A stretch of 64,000 nucleotides of DNA. It comes from Isoperla grammatica (taxonomy: Eukaryota; Arthropoda; Insecta; Plecoptera; Perlodidae). Below the pieces are notes generated by a model. That model did not search any database and was not told the DNA's origin. It saw only the letters and a list, made by a program, of their open reading frames with translations. The stretch lies in contig OX246747.1 of assembly GCA_945910005.1 (NCBI GenBank), positions 6,838,966 through 6,902,965 on the forward strand. The letters are read 5' to 3'. Numbering within the stretch: the stretch's first letter is position 1; each line of letters opens with the position of its first letter. The position numbers and the translations under genes were made by a program. Below are positions 35,753 to 47,934 of the stretch, piece after piece.

Positions 35753-35999
35753 CTTGGACGTCAGTTCGAATCAAAATGGCAGTTCCTCCACCTGCAGCTG
35801 CTCGATCATTTCTAAGACAGGCGTATTTGTGGAGCTTGAAGGTGACATTGGGTTTTAGAAATGTCTCACTAATCCAGCAAATATGGATCTGCTTGGTTTT
35901 CATATAATGGTGCAGCTCATTCTTTTTTGCTGTCAGGGAATTAGCATTCCAAGCCAACAGATTAATGTTGCATGTCTCTGGCTTACGGCTTACTGCCAT
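35753..35999 (-). pseudogene. Jockey-type LINE ORF2, endonuclease start only
   Basis: About 80 codons: NINLLAWNANSLTAKKNEL, ICWISETFLKP, then a GGGTAILIR segment, the opening of an APE-like endonuclease. The reading frame is cut by the 74-bp array; RT and RNase H are absent here. Confidence 0.85.
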
Positions 36000-36299
36000 T
36001 TTGGTTCATGCATGACTTAACTAAAAAGATGGGCATTGCCATTGATATTATGATTTCGAGCCTATCCTGGTTAGTCTTTGCATCACACAGTGCTTGTAAT
36101 AGGCGTTCTGCCCATGCCTTCACTGAATCTGTACTAAAAGTCTCTGGAGTTGCTTCATCAGTAGTGCTGTTACTACCATTGGGCCTTTCATTACCTCTAT
36201 TACTTGTGGTTGCCTGTTCATCTTGTTGGATTTGTTTATGCGAGTTGTACGGTTTATGCTGCCTCTTAGGAGGGGGATACAAGTCTACCTCGGCATCCT

Positions 36300-38022
36300 C
36301 ATCATCAGTAGTGGAGCTCCCTGTGGACTGTGGAGCATTCACTATCGTATTCATATGCCCTCGCCTTTGCCTTGAGTTTAACCTGTTTTCTTTTATTACT
36401 GTGGGAAGTTCTATCCTCATTCATTCTTTCAGGGACAATTTGATTAGTACTTCTTAATGGAGGGAAGTCAGTTTTGAGATTTACATTTGTGCCATTCGGT
36501 TGAATGTTTCTATTGAACCAGACATTGCTTCTAGGAGGCGGCGCATCCTTATATCTGGGATTCGCACGACCGAGACTTTTGTTCTCATTATTTCCCCCAG
36601 CTTTAGTCAACCCGTGTTGCCTAGCCCTGGCCTCAAGATAAGAGGGGCAACCTTTCCAGTTTGAAGTGTGATCGCCCCTACAGTTTGCACAAAGTGGACT
36701 TTCCTCTTTGCTCTTGGTGCAAGTCACCGTGGCATGCCCAGCACCACATTTAACACACTTGTATCGGTTAATGCAGTGCTTGGCAACATGCCCAAATTTT
36801 TGGCATCGGTAGCACTGGGGCGCGCCCCCAGCTGCCACAAATTTTTCTATTTCTACCTGAGAATAACATAATTTTTGTAAAGCTTTAAGTTTCTTTGTTT
36901 CGGCCGGATCTATTTTGACCAAAAACAATGGGAGCAGGGGCTTGGGCTCTCTTTGGCTTCGCATTTGGGTGACAGAGGGATTGTCAATACCTTGTGCTGC
37001 AAGTTCCTCAATAATCCAGTCAACGCTAGTGGTTCTATCAATGCCTCTGATGACAAATTTGACCGATCTTTCCCCCATAGGCGTGAAGGTATGGTATTCA
37101 GCCTTGGCTGTGTCGAGTAATTTGATCATTGCCCTAAAATCATCAGAGGAACTTACATTTAATCTTGTGGTATTACCCCTAGCCTGGAAATTGAATGGGT
37201 CCTTGCAAATATCTCTAGCCCCTTTGGCTAAGTTGTCAAAACTCTCTATATTCCGTATTATGATAGGGGGGGGGGCTTCGGTCCCTGCCTGTCATCTGCT
37301 GCATTGCCAGGATGTAAAGCCGGGGGAGGATTGACATTTGGTTCCCCCCTCTCTTCATGATTTGTGCCCTCAACCGTTAATGCATCATATCTATTGCTTG
37401 TTTCAAAAATCTGAATATTCGTGTTGTTAGTCACATTAGTTGTTCACCCACTCATTGTCTCGATTAGCCTCGTTGCAAAAATATGAGACGTTAAGCCCAA
37501 ATATCAATCAATCAGTTGTTGCCTTGCAAGGATCCATAGCACTGGCTGCTTTGCCGTAGGCTGTCATCACAGACCTATTTATGTTGGTCTTTCTAGCTTT
37601 TTTTGCCTGGGAATTGCCTTGTCTCTTGGAGGTTACCTGGATGAAGTTGTCTTCACCATTCATGGTATTTGTTTTAGCTTTGTCCTTCATGAAATCAGCC
37701 CTTCGAGGCCCTTTGCTTTTGGCCTGCTGTCTTCCATCTCTACTTGATCTGAATCAGATTCATTATCATAACTATGAGTTGAATGTTGGCACCTAGTAGG
37801 GCTATCAGGGGTGTTAGTATTTTGGTCATTGTCACTGTCAGAATGCTCTGACATGGAGACTTCCATTTCGCTAGCTACTTTGCGATACTCGCTACGAGTG
37901 AGTGGCATTGGTGATGATGATGTCAGAAAGGGGGGAAGAGGGGGGGGGTTGCACTCTCGGTCACCGCTACTTTCTGAAAACCCTCTCAGAGCTGGGCCCA
38001 CAAGGGAACTCCTCAAGGTCAC
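36300..38022 (-). pseudogene. Jockey-type LINE ORF1 (gag-like)
   Basis: The N-part (38022-37687) contains MPLTRSEYRKVASEMEVSMS and an acidic Ser/Asp region. A middle part has SNRYDAL and PPPIIIRNIESFDNLAKGA. The C-part (37129-36305) has a PRE_C2HC-like region (RSVKFVIRGIDRTT..) and three zinc knuckles: CYRCQKFGHVAKHC, CVKCGAGHATVTC and CANCRGDHTSNWKGC. The protein would bind the element's RNA. A retroposon tail (37444-37513) and a G-homopolymer frameshift near 37265 break it. ORF2 begins 300 bp downstream. Confidence 0.85.
37444..37513 (+). mobile_element. 5'-truncated retroposon tail in LINE ORF1
   Basis: CACCCACTCATTGTCTCG through (AATC)n, flanked by AGTTGTT on both sides. Confidence 0.85.
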
Positions 38023-38059
38023 AGTCAGTAACGGGGGAAGCGAGAGTCACCTTAGCTAG

Positions 38060-38640
38060 CTTGGTTTAGCTTGGGGGGAGGTGGGGGGGGGAGGATGAGA
38101 GAGAGTAACGAGGGGAGCAAAATACCACCGGGCAAAAACTGCGCGTAAAAAGCGCTAGTGTTTGAGAAGTTACAACACACAGCTTAAGCCCCGAATCATG
38201 GGGGGGGGGAGCAGGGGAGTTTAAGCCCTTTTACTGAAAGCTATCTGTATCAGACATGGCAGCAGATGTTTCTGGCAGAAGTCTCGTAGCCACAGAGAGC
38301 CAGGATACCCTGCGCCTCTCTGTGAAGGGGGGGGTGGGGGGCACTTGGGGGGAACCAGAGCCTTGGCACAGCTGTTTGGGGTGCGCAACTATGCTTTAGC
38401 AGGGGCTTTGGGGCACCACCACCACCGACAGGGTAAAGAAAGGAGAGATTTTGCGGAAGAGAATGCGCACCACCTAAGAGGGGGGGGGAGGCGGCCCCCC
38501 GCTCACCTAACTCCTATCATACTATCCTATGTACTGCGCAACGGGGAGCTCACCTCTGGTAGGTTTAGCCCGTGCGCAGTACGACTAACCCGCCTGTTAC
38601 CTTCAGGCGTTCTGAAGAAATATCTGTGACCGGCACCTCC
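38060..38640 (-). other. Probable 5' untranslated region of Jockey-type LINE
   Basis: GC-rich, with many G homopolymers, directly upstream of ORF1 on the minus strand. The exact 5' end of the element is not visible. Confidence 0.4.
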
Positions 38641-38746
38641 ACCAAGGCGCAAACCCGCCGCCTCCGGGATGGCGTGAACGGCGTCCTATGTTGACGGCTA
38701 TGGTCTCGCTTGAAGCGGGGGAGTCGGAAGATGACGTAAGCACGAC

Positions 38747-39036
38747 CCGTCTCGGCCCGGGGTAGAATAAGCCCAGAGTGACTCTGCTAGTCGTAAGAGG
38801 CGACAAAAGGAGACCCTGTCCCTTTCCCCCCCACTGTCTCACTGAATATTTCTCCTCCCACTTGGCCCTGCCCTCCCTTGCTGGACTCCCGTATGACGAC
38901 CCACGCGACTTACAATGGATCTGATTCGGATGTGGCTTTATCCTTCATCATCTTCTCATCTTCATTATCACCCGCTCATCGTCTCGATTAGCCATTGTTG
39001 CAAAAATATGAGACGTTAAACCCCATTAATCATCAT
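38747..39036 (+). mobile_element. H2-type short retroposon
   Basis: Head CCCGTCTCGGCCCGGGG, body and shared tail complete; no clear target duplication. Confidence 0.88.
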
Positions 39037-40054
39037 CCGGCCCTTCTTGCTTCTTTGACGTGTCGATGCAGAATCGAATGTGCCGAATGTGCATGTCGAA
39101 TGTGAATGTGACAGGTCCATGAGTAGAAAGAGTAGAAACACAATTTATTAAATTATAAACAAACAAGGTACATGTATTCTTCATAAAATTTCCTAAGTAG
39201 TAACTTTTAACATTTTATCATAAAATAAAGACAAAAACATAAAGGTTGGCAATTCAGTAAGACAAAATACATATATAAGATGAGGAAAAAAAGTTGAAAA
39301 AAAAAACTCTTCGGATGATGTATGAAGTGAACTAATAGGGAATGTGCATGAATTTTCTACAGCTCTGAAAGTACGTGGAATATATTGTTATTCATCTGAA
39401 GACATCAGAAACTAATTTAAAAGTTTTAAAATTAACTCATTATACTTCTATAAATGTTCAAAGATTTTGATAATCTGTTTCTCGCACTATTATTTTTAAA
39501 CGGTATGTGACGTCACAATCCTTGTAAATCACTGCTTATTTGAATGACTTTGCATATAACCTCCTTGGACTTTGCCACCGCTTCCTAGACGAAACAATCA
39601 AATTTTCAAGGTCATCAAGCTAACCTTGTCAAAATTTGTACTCAAGTCGTTGTCAAGTCTGCTTTATATGAATAACAACACCCATTATTTACTGATATTC
39701 TATGAAAATGGGTTTGGTATTATTGTTTTTATAGAAATCGGGCTTCAAAATTAATTATTAGGCGTACTAGGCATTAATTCGATTTTATATTATTTTAGAT
39801 ATGATAATTTCCAAATAAGCGTTATTTTATTTATCAGTTTATGATTGGTTGATTGCTGATACAGGGAAAGTGACGTATGCCCCGTTTTTCCCGCCATAAA
39901 TATGTGTGAAACTTTCAGCTAGTTTTTATAAATGAAACTTTATATGTCATCAAAATAAAATATTTTTCTATTCAGGAAGTTAATCCTTATCTAGTAAAAT
40001 GCTAACAAAAGATGACGCATATTCCCTATTATATACTAAAGCTAGAACGAACCA
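39037..40054. other. AT-rich, no gene seen
   Basis: About 1 kb without conserved ORF or recognisable repeat. Confidence 0.5.
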
Positions 40055-40362
40055 CCTGCCCAGGGACTGCTACCTTATCGTGGTGGGCAGGTTTGCGTGC
40101 TTTGTTGATCCCGAGAGCTATGCCGGCGGAAGCGTATGCTTCTGGTAGGGCCACCCTAGCCGGACTGGTCGAGGAGGAGAAGTCAGACGAAGTGCAGTCC
40201 ACACCCCAATCCCCTATCCTCCCCTTTCCCCTTTCCTCACGCTCCCTCCTACTTGCCCCTTTCCACCAAACAGCCCCATTTTTCATCTTCATATATCACC
40301 CACTCATTGTCTCGATTAGCCTCGTTGCAAAAATATGAGACGTAAAGCCCAAATATCAATCA
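40055..40362 (+). mobile_element. H1-type short retroposon
   Basis: Head, body, tail complete; weak possible duplication GCGAACCA / ACGAACCA at the flanks. Confidence 0.88.
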
Positions 40363-40619
40363 AGCAGGCGAACCAATCCGGTTCATCCTTGTTCCTGATT
40401 GGTTCGGTGCGAGTACCACTGGGCCCTAACCAATCCGAACTCTCCTTCCATTAGTAAGGCCAGAGTACTGGACCTCTCCCAATCCTAACTAAACTAATTT
40501 ATTACCTTACATGGTGGTAAACAGCCCACCATTGGGCGATTCAACATCTTAAGTAAGTATTGGTGTGAAGCTGTAGATAGATGTTTGAACATTTCATTAT
40601 GCAAGTTGTCAGGTCCGGG

Positions 40620-40878
40620 GACGCTGTTAGAAAAGAGACCCTGTCCCTACCCTTCCACTGTCCCACTGAATATTTCTCTTGCCACTTGGCCCTGCCCACC
40701 CTTGCTGGACTCCCGTATGACGACCCACGCGACGTACAATGGATCTGACTCGGGTGTGGCTTTATTTTTCATCATCATCTTTCTCATCTTCATTATCATC
40801 CGCTCATCGTCCCGATTAGCCATTATTGCAAAAATATGAGATGTGCAGCCCCATACATCAATCAATCAATCAATCTGA
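40620..40878 (+). mobile_element. H2-type retroposon, headless
   Basis: Body from GAGACCCTGTCCC and shared tail ending (AATC)n; the head is missing. Confidence 0.82.
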
Positions 40879-40973
40879 CCCCATTTCGTGTGAAACCAAG
40901 GCAAGGCATGGCCCAGCCCTCTAAATTAACAATAGAACCGCGCCGCCCCGCACCTCCACCTTCTACACCAATA

Positions 40974-41575
40974 GGTTTGTTTGTTTGTTTTACCTACACT
41001 AACCTACACTTTACACTAGTGTAGGCTCAATCTCTGTAAAAGGCGTTTGGGTATCAAGTGTAGCCAAGTATAAGGCGTTCGTTTTACTTTCTACAACTGC
41101 TTTTCGGCTCATGCAGCACGTGTAGTGTAATAAAAAGGCGCCAAACGAATGTGTCAGTTCAAAATAAGGAGATCACGTATCATGAAAAACGCATTTTATT
41201 TCCACCGATCCTGCCCAGGGACTGCTACCTTATCGTGGTGGGCAGGTTTGCGTGCTTTGTTGATCCCGAGAGCTATGCCGGCGGAAGCGTATGCTTCTGG
41301 TAGGGCCACCCAAGCCGGACTGGTCGACGAGGAGAAGTCAGACGAAGTGCAGTCCACACCCCAATCCCCTTTCCCCCCCACTGTCCCATTGAATATTTCT
41401 CCTCCCACTTGGCCCTGCCCTCCCTTGCTGGACTCCCGTATGACGACTCACGCGACGTACAATGGATCTGATTTGGATGTGGCTTTATGCTTCATTATCA
41501 TCTTTCTCATCTTCATTATCACCCGCTCATCGTCTCGATTAGCCATCGTTGCATAAATATGAGACGTTAAGCCCC

Positions 41576-41612
<37 letters not shown>

Positions 41613-41897
41613 TTTCCACCGATGGTAAAACCGCAGCACTTTTATAATAAATTAATGCATTTAAAATTGATAGTAAATGCATATTAGGGTTCTTTTGGAC
41701 TATATACGGAAATAATGTGAGCATGCACACCATAACCTCAAAACGTAAGTAGGTCAGTGTAAAGCTTAGTGTAACGTGTATACAAAAAGCGTTTTCTTAT
41801 TCTGGGTGACGCGAAGCAAAATCAAGTGTAAAAGCCTACAATTGGCCTACACTCACTTACACGTTACACTACACTATGCATGTAAAACAAACAAACC
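40974..41897. mobile_element. TA-flanked non-autonomous DNA transposon, 924 bp
   Basis: Ends GGTTTGTTTGTTTGTTTTAC and its near-complement GTAAAACAAACAAACC, with TA on each side, which fits Tc1/mariner-type insertion. The partner locus at about 14035 lacks it. Repeated GTGTAGG/CCTACAC motifs lie near both ends. A chimeric retroposon is nested inside; no transposase. Confidence 0.75.
41210..41610 (+). mobile_element. Chimeric H1-head/H2-body retroposon, full length
   Basis: Complete H1 head, H2 body, shared tail, then an (AAT)n run. Exact target duplication TATTTCCACCGAT at 41197-41209 and 41611-41623. Confidence 0.93.
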
Positions 41898-42648
41898 TAG
41901 TCCGTATACAGACAACGCGCGCCTCGGCTGACAATAGTCAGTCGACGTTAGGCTCTTGAATGAGAAGGACGTGATAGGGACTCGTGAACATGCCAGATGC
42001 AATTCTGGCGGAACGTCGAGCAATGGGTGACCGACTTCGGTCTGCACCAATATACCACACAAGCAGCATAATATCCCGGAAGATAACAAATGCATATGTA
42101 TATATAAATAAAATTACTAGACTATCAAAAGAATAACAAGGTGTAAATAAATTATCCATGGCAGCATTTGCAGACTGTTCTATTTACAAATGTCAGTTTG
42201 TTCTAGCTTCATAACGGAACCGCAAAAGCTCGTCATCATCCTCGTCTGTCAGTCGTCGCTGTCAGTCTTCGCTTGCATGAAGGCTTATGATTATTGGCCC
42301 AACTCCCCGGGTATCTGTGCCCACTTCTGTGGCCCAAGTCTCTCTTACCAGTTCTTCACAGTTGTCGACTCGTTTTGATCATTCCGCTGCCGTTGTGGCC
42401 TCTAGGGCATCCTCGCAAACTTTTGTTTGTGTTTTCCACTGTGTCTTCTCCACTCCACCCAATAATGTTATTGTAGCTTTGTTTGGTAGTAGACCCTATG
42501 TACTAACATATTATATAGGTTAGTGCATTTACACTTAGGCCTAAGAACTAGTTTAATTACGTTACTCTAGCAACCACAGTGGAACTAGAGTTACAAGCAT
42601 AAGTTTAAATTAAACTAAAAACGGCCAAAGTAACCATAGGATACAGCC

Positions 42649-42912
42649 CGTCTGGGCCTAGGAAGAATAGGCCCAGAGTGACTCTGCTACTCGTCAGAGG
42701 CGACGAAACCTTTGTCATTACGCCCGCCGAACAAATCCTTGTACCTTACCCCCCCCCCCCCTTCACTGTCCCACTGAAGATTTCTCCTCCCACTTGGCCC
42801 TGCCCTCCCTTGCTGTACTCCCCTTATGACGACTCCCGTGATATAGATGGTAGACGTCATATGACCTAAGCTGTCGAGAACGTCGTTAAACACAACTAAT
42901 AATAATAATTGA
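42649..42912 (+). mobile_element. H2-type retroposon with alternative 3' tail
   Basis: H2 head and body end not in the usual tail but in GAGAACGTCGTTAAACACAAC followed by (TAA)n. TCGTTAAACA-type tails are familiar from other invertebrate SINEs. Confidence 0.8.
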
Positions 42913-43061
42913 GAACGCCGCCCACTCGTGTCAATGCATTGTAGGTAAACGATTCATAAATGTCCCCAATACGACTTCTGCCATCAGTAATTTTATTTGG
43001 TTATCACTGTGCGTTCAAATAACTGTTTTACTTATGGTGTCAAATTCATTATAAAAACAAT

Positions 43062-43446
43062 CCTGCCCAGGGACTGCCACCTTATCGTGGTGGGCAGGTT
43101 TGCGTGCTTTGTTGATCCCGAGAGCTATGCCGGCGGAAGCGTATGCTTCTGGTAGGGCCACCCAAGCCGGACTGGTCGAGGAGGAGAAGTCAGACGAAGT
43201 GCAGTCCACACCCCAATCCCATTTCCCTCCCACTGTCTCATTAAATATTTCTCCTCCCACTTAGCCCTGCCCTCCCTTGCTGGACTCCCGTATGACGACT
43301 CACGCGACGTACAATGGATCTGATTCGCATGTGGCTTTATTCTTCATTATCATCTTTTTCATCTTCATTATCACCCGCTCACCGTCTCGATTAGCCATCG
43401 TTGCATAAATATGAGACGTTAAGCCCCATTGATCAATCAATCAATC
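43062..43446 (+). mobile_element. Chimeric H1-head/H2-body retroposon, full length
   Basis: Target duplication ATAAAAACAAT at 43051-43061 and 43447-43457; (AATC)n tail. Confidence 0.93.
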
Positions 43447-43726
43447 ATAAAAACAATTGTTCTCTTTATATAGACACCGCTCGTCTCTGGGGGGACTGTT
43501 GGGAAGCACAACAATAATTAAGTCTAGCGTAGGCCTGGAAACATTGTATTTTGGATAAAACATTGAATAAAACATTTAGATTAATGTTTTAAAAACAAAA
43601 TTACGGGGAATGATACATTCCTGCTTCAATTACCAGACACATGGATTTAAAAATATTCATTCCTTCTGTTACATAGTACAATTACAAAATATTGACGGGT
43701 TTGTTCCGGCGTAGCCTAAACAAAGA

Positions 43727-44392
43727 TCACGGGAATGGGTGCACAAGATCTTCAATTTTCCTTACTTGGAAGGTGTCTGTGAATTGTACCTCATATGCAT
43801 TAACACATTTTTCATATTTTAAGGAAATTAATTCTTTGTACAACAAACACTTTTTGGTTTCATATACAAGTATTTCTTCTTCCACTCCAAACTGCGGTAA
43901 ACTGTTAGCATCATCAACGGTAAGAATAACGCTACCTTTCTTGAAAATTGTGCCATGAATCACGACCTGTTTTGAAAAAAAATTAATGCATTGCCATTTT
44001 CTATATCTAATTCTCCTTTAATCGCCAAACATATGACCACCAATTGGGATTGATAATCCAGGACGAACATTATCGCCTTGATATAAGTATCTCACACATA
44101 GTGTGTTTGGTAACCGAAACAGTTGTGAAGACCTCAGTGATTGAAATCGGTATGCTTATGATAAAGAAATATTTTTGAAATTCTTTATTGTAGCTACCAA
44201 AAGTTTGAGCCTACTATGAGCAGCCTCAAACCTCATGCACCATTGGTGGCGAAGTGGTCCGAACTCCTGAATATGTCTAGGCATATGTATCATAAAGGGT
44301 ATTTTAGGAGTAATAGAAGCATTTGGATATAATTCTTTAAAAGCGTGAGCACGTTGTTCGATCATGACTTTAAGAAGTAAGATATCTTGCAC
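43727..44392 (-). pseudogene. Transposon-associated uncharacterised protein, C-terminal part
   Basis: First piece (44392-44158): HAFKELYPNASITPKIPFMI, HMPRHIQEFGPLRHQWCMRF and NFKNISL, a combination I associate with a large uncharacterised animal transposon protein family. The second piece begins after TTTTCAAAACAG at about 43969 with VVIHGTIFKKGS and continues FGVEEEILVYET..., which normally follows in that family. The intervening region contains stops, so the gene is broken. Confidence 0.6.
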
Positions 44393-44396
44393 TTTG

Positions 44397-44465
44397 CCTG
44401 CCCAGGAACTGCTATCTTATCGTGGTGGGCAGGTTTGCATGCTTTGTTGTTCCCGAGAGCTATGC
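44397..44465 (+). mobile_element. H1 head fragment
   Basis: CCTGCCCAGGAACTGC to GAGAGCTATGC, then cut. Confidence 0.8.
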
Positions 44466-44788
44466 AATTTTGCGCCAGCTCTTAGCCAAATGGCGAGTTC
44501 CTAAACACACCACCTTCACTTTTTCACCCAGATGCCCCAATGTCGCCTAGCGTAGCACAGTAGTCTGCATCGTAGACTGCAAGCAGTACCAAGCTGTGGC
44601 TGTGCTTGCAATTATAATAACAAAACCTAAATGAGTTTGTTGCCTATCTGAAGAAAGATTATTCGTATTGACATCTTTTCGATTGAATTCGCGAGCAGCT
44701 CTTATTCTCTTCCATCCAAGAGAATTGTGTAGTACCTGTATTACGATGTGTTTACCATTGATGACACCTAGACAGTTTGGAAAGTTAC

Positions 44789-45083
44789 CCGTCTCGGCCC
44801 GGAGTAGAAAAGGCCCAAAGTGACTCTGCTAATCGTAAGTGGCGACGAAAGGAGACCCTGTCCCTTTCCTCCTCACTGTCCCATTGAATATTTCTCCTCC
44901 CACTTGGCCTTGCCTCCCTAACAGTACTCCCGTATGATGACCCACGCGACGTACAATGGATCTGATTCAGATGTGGCTTTATTCTTCATCATCATCTTTC
45001 TTATCTTCGTTATCACCCGTTCATCGTCTCGATTAGTTATTGTTGCACAAATATAAAACGTTAAGCCCCATTGATCAATCATC
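44789..45083 (+). mobile_element. H2-type short retroposon
   Basis: Complete, moderately diverged (CCCGTCTCGGCCCGGAG head). Confidence 0.85.
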
Positions 45084-45610
45084 GATCAAAGAAACCATCA
45101 TTAATCGCTCTCCAGTTTTTGTTTCTTTGTATCCAATGTTATTACCTAGCTAATAGTTTGGAAAATCCCCAAAAGAGTGAATGGTTAAAAAACTGTATCC
45201 TAGACCTCCAAAACTAAAGAACTGGTTGTTTGTTCCTTGTTGCTAACCTGTCGAAGGGTGTCCTTTCACGTAGTGATCGGTACCCACAAAGGGGGCTCTC
45301 ATGCATACTTCCTCTTGTATGTTTTGTCTCACGCTTATTACCCATCATATCACCCGGTCTATTTTCATATCTGTCTTCTCCATACATGCTGGCCCCTTAA
45401 GCCCAACTATCAATATATATTTCTATTCTCAAGTTAAATTCAAGTAGGCCATAGGCCTATATATTTTGAACTTGTATCTAACGTTTGTGTCGATTAACTT
45501 TCTAGGCCTAAATACACAGTAAAAATTATTAAGTGAAACAAAATATATATTCATTTGTAGGTAAACCTAATTTGTAAAATATCCAACATCATATGTGTCA
45601 CCCGATTGTT
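45084..45610. other. No gene seen
   Basis: Degenerate sequence with TAGGCCTA-type motifs near 45449-45460; no ORF of note. Confidence 0.45.
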
Positions 45611-45615
45611 ATCTA

Positions 45616-45892
45616 TAGTGGAGTTCCGCGGGAGTTTACACCAACGTTTTGGGTTGTTTTCTTGGTACGGCCCTAGAGCAAAGTCCAGTGGAGCAATTAT
45701 CTCCATTCAAACTCGACCAAAGGATGAGGAATTCAGATGACTGAATACACACATCACATTCTTCAAGGCGATGAGGTCCGATCGTTCTAGGAAAACGAGA
45801 AATCCCAGGGTAGCTTATCTTTCAATATATCTATGGTTGTCCAAAACGGAGGGACAATTGGCCATGGTGTAAACTCCCGCGGAACTCTACTG
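45616..45892. mobile_element. TA-flanked MITE, copy 1
   Basis: TIRs AGTGGAGTTCCGCGGGAG and its complement near the end, TA on both sides. Related copy at 60119-60398; their interiors are similar (GAGCAAAGTCCAGT.GAGCAA). No transposase. Confidence 0.85.
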
Positions 45893-46330
45893 TAGTAGTG
45901 TATGTGTTGTTGGAAATAAACATCCTTATATTTTGCACTCAAAGTATGGGAGTGTAAATTAAAATATAACTTGCCATCCTCATCTTCAAGCTGAAGTGGT
46001 TCTCCTCGGAGGAGCGAATGAAGCCGGAGCTGAGGCCGGCCTGGCCTCAAGCTCAGCCGCGGTAGAGCTCAACGTGACAGCGGCGGAGTCAAACTCGCTC
46101 TCCACACCTAGAAGTAGGTATGGCATTGCCACATCTAGGTGTAGATCTTCTGGTAGATCAGACACAGACGGTCACCACCGGTTAGGTGTCCGCAACAAAT
46201 TTGTTACTTTTTACCGTAGACATATTGTTTTTACATGATGTCGCTTCAAACTGTTGATGTACCTCTGTCTCGTATTGCGGCGTTATTAAAATTAATAACA
46301 TTGTTCAGGGAAGAAGTTATCTCAAAAGAA
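45893..46330. other. No confident gene
   Basis: A minus-strand reading (to about 46050) contains EPLQLEDEDGKLYFNLHSHT, possibly an old coding fragment, then runs into the MITE. A GC-rich patch follows. Confidence 0.35.
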
Positions 46331-46348
46331 TGTTACATATTACAACTA

Positions 46349-46384
46349 TAAATAAATAAATAAATAAATAAAATAAATAAATTC
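46349..46384. repeat. (AAAT)n microsatellite
   Basis: About nine AAAT units. Confidence 0.9.
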
Positions 46385-46828
46385 ACATTTAGAGTCTACC
46401 CACTCGGTAACTGAACTGATTTGCAGTGGTATCTTACAACCACCTAGGCCTAGCTTGGAACTGCCACTTAATACGTGTTCGGTAAACAATCGAGGTGGCC
46501 GTGGGGAGACGCGACGCGAGAAAACATAAACTTGAACCATGTCTGGCGCGAAGGATTCCCCCCCCCCCCCACCCCCGCGAGCTCGCGTGAAACTCGGCCG
46601 CTGATTGGAGCTCGTGCCTTCGCTTCGCTCCCAACGCTTAGCTGTTAACCCACCATTAGTCGATAAAAGGCGTTGGTAACCCCTTTTTTGCAGTGGTTCA
46701 AGTCTGACCATTTCATCATATGATATTCTGTGTTTTCTTATCGGAGTGCAGCCACGCTAGAAGCGTCTTCATCCCCTGCCAAAACGTGAACTGCCAGGTT
46801 AGCCTGTTGTAACACTTTACTCTAAGCA

Positions 46829-47597
46829 TTGTTTTACATAGGGCTCCAATTATTCATGTTTAGCAAGGTATTATTTATAATAATCGACAGTCAAATGTTT
46901 CCATAACTACACTCGTCACTAGAGAATGACATTTACTTCCCAACCATGCTAATGTGGATGGACTGCTACCTTATCGCGGTGGGCAGGTTTGCGTGCTTTG
47001 ATGATCCCGAGAGCTATGCCGGCGGAAGCGTATGCTTCTGGTAGGGCCACCCTAGCCGGACTGGTCGAGGAGGAGAAGTCAGACGAAGTGCAGTCCACAC
47101 TCCAATCCCCTTTCCTCCACCTTCCCCTTTCCACCCCCGCCCTCCTATTGGCCCCTTTCCTCCAAACAGCCATATATCACCCACTCATTGTCTCGATTAC
47201 CCTCGTTGCAAAAATATGAGAAGTTAAGCCCAAATAATCATTAAATGCGTATCAGACTATTATAATGTCGATATGAGTTCTTAAAATCTAATTAAAGACA
47301 GAAATAGGCATTGTTTTGCTTTGGGAACCAAAAATTAATGTTTTGTAACTATTATTTATAATTATGGACAGTGTAAACTCGCTTCTGCACAAAACTCAAT
47401 GATACAAATTTTCAGACTATTGAAACGTTGATTTAGGCTTTCGGGCTATATCAGCAGCGCGCTGCCAGGCAGGAGCATCAGTCATCTTCAGAACTCCGAC
47501 CTAGTGACTTCAAGAGTGGTTCTCGTCGCAACCATGTGTGTGTGCAGTTGACTCATGTAAACTCTCACTCCTGTAGAAGGTGGAGATGCGGGACGAA
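46829..47597. repeat. Segmental duplicate C2 (partner 12862-13365)
   Basis: Same sequence as the partner, interrupted by an H1 retroposon at 46957-47243. Confidence 0.9.
46957..47243 (+). mobile_element. H1-type retroposon, slightly 5'-truncated
   Basis: Starts within the head at GGACTGCTACC; body and tail intact. Absent at the homologous site near 13008. Confidence 0.85.
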
Positions 47598-47880
47598 AAG
47601 AGACCCTGTCCCTTCCCCCCCACTGTCCCACTGAATATTTCTCCTCCCACTTGGCCCTGCCCACCCTTGCTGGACTCCCGTATGACGACCCACGCGACGT
47701 TCAATGGATCTGATTAGGATGTGGCTTTATTATTCATGTCTCGGCCCGGGGTAGAATTGGCCCAGAATGACTCTGCTAGTCGTAAGAGGCGACAAAAAGA
47801 GACCCTGTCCCTTCCCCCCCCCCCCACTGTCCAACTGAATATTTCTTATCCCACTTGACCTTTCCCTCACTTGCTGGCAT
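47598..47880 (+). mobile_element. H2-type retroposon pieces
   Basis: A body (47598-47735) followed by an H2 head and partial body cut near 47880. Partner of 13366-13620. Confidence 0.8.
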
Positions 47881-47934
47881 TTTTATCAAAACTTCTACCT
47901 TTCGTAAGTTTATGAGCTGAAATAAACTAGCTAA

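Larger units (their letters stand above)
40879..42648. repeat. Segmental duplicate D2 (partner 13880-14794)
   Basis: Same sequence as the partner, split at 40973-41898 by a TA-flanked element. Confidence 0.9.

Noticed and set aside
45787..46050. 87-codon minus-strand ORF
   Set aside because: Its second half is the MITE at 45616-45892; only the first 45 codons could be an old coding piece.
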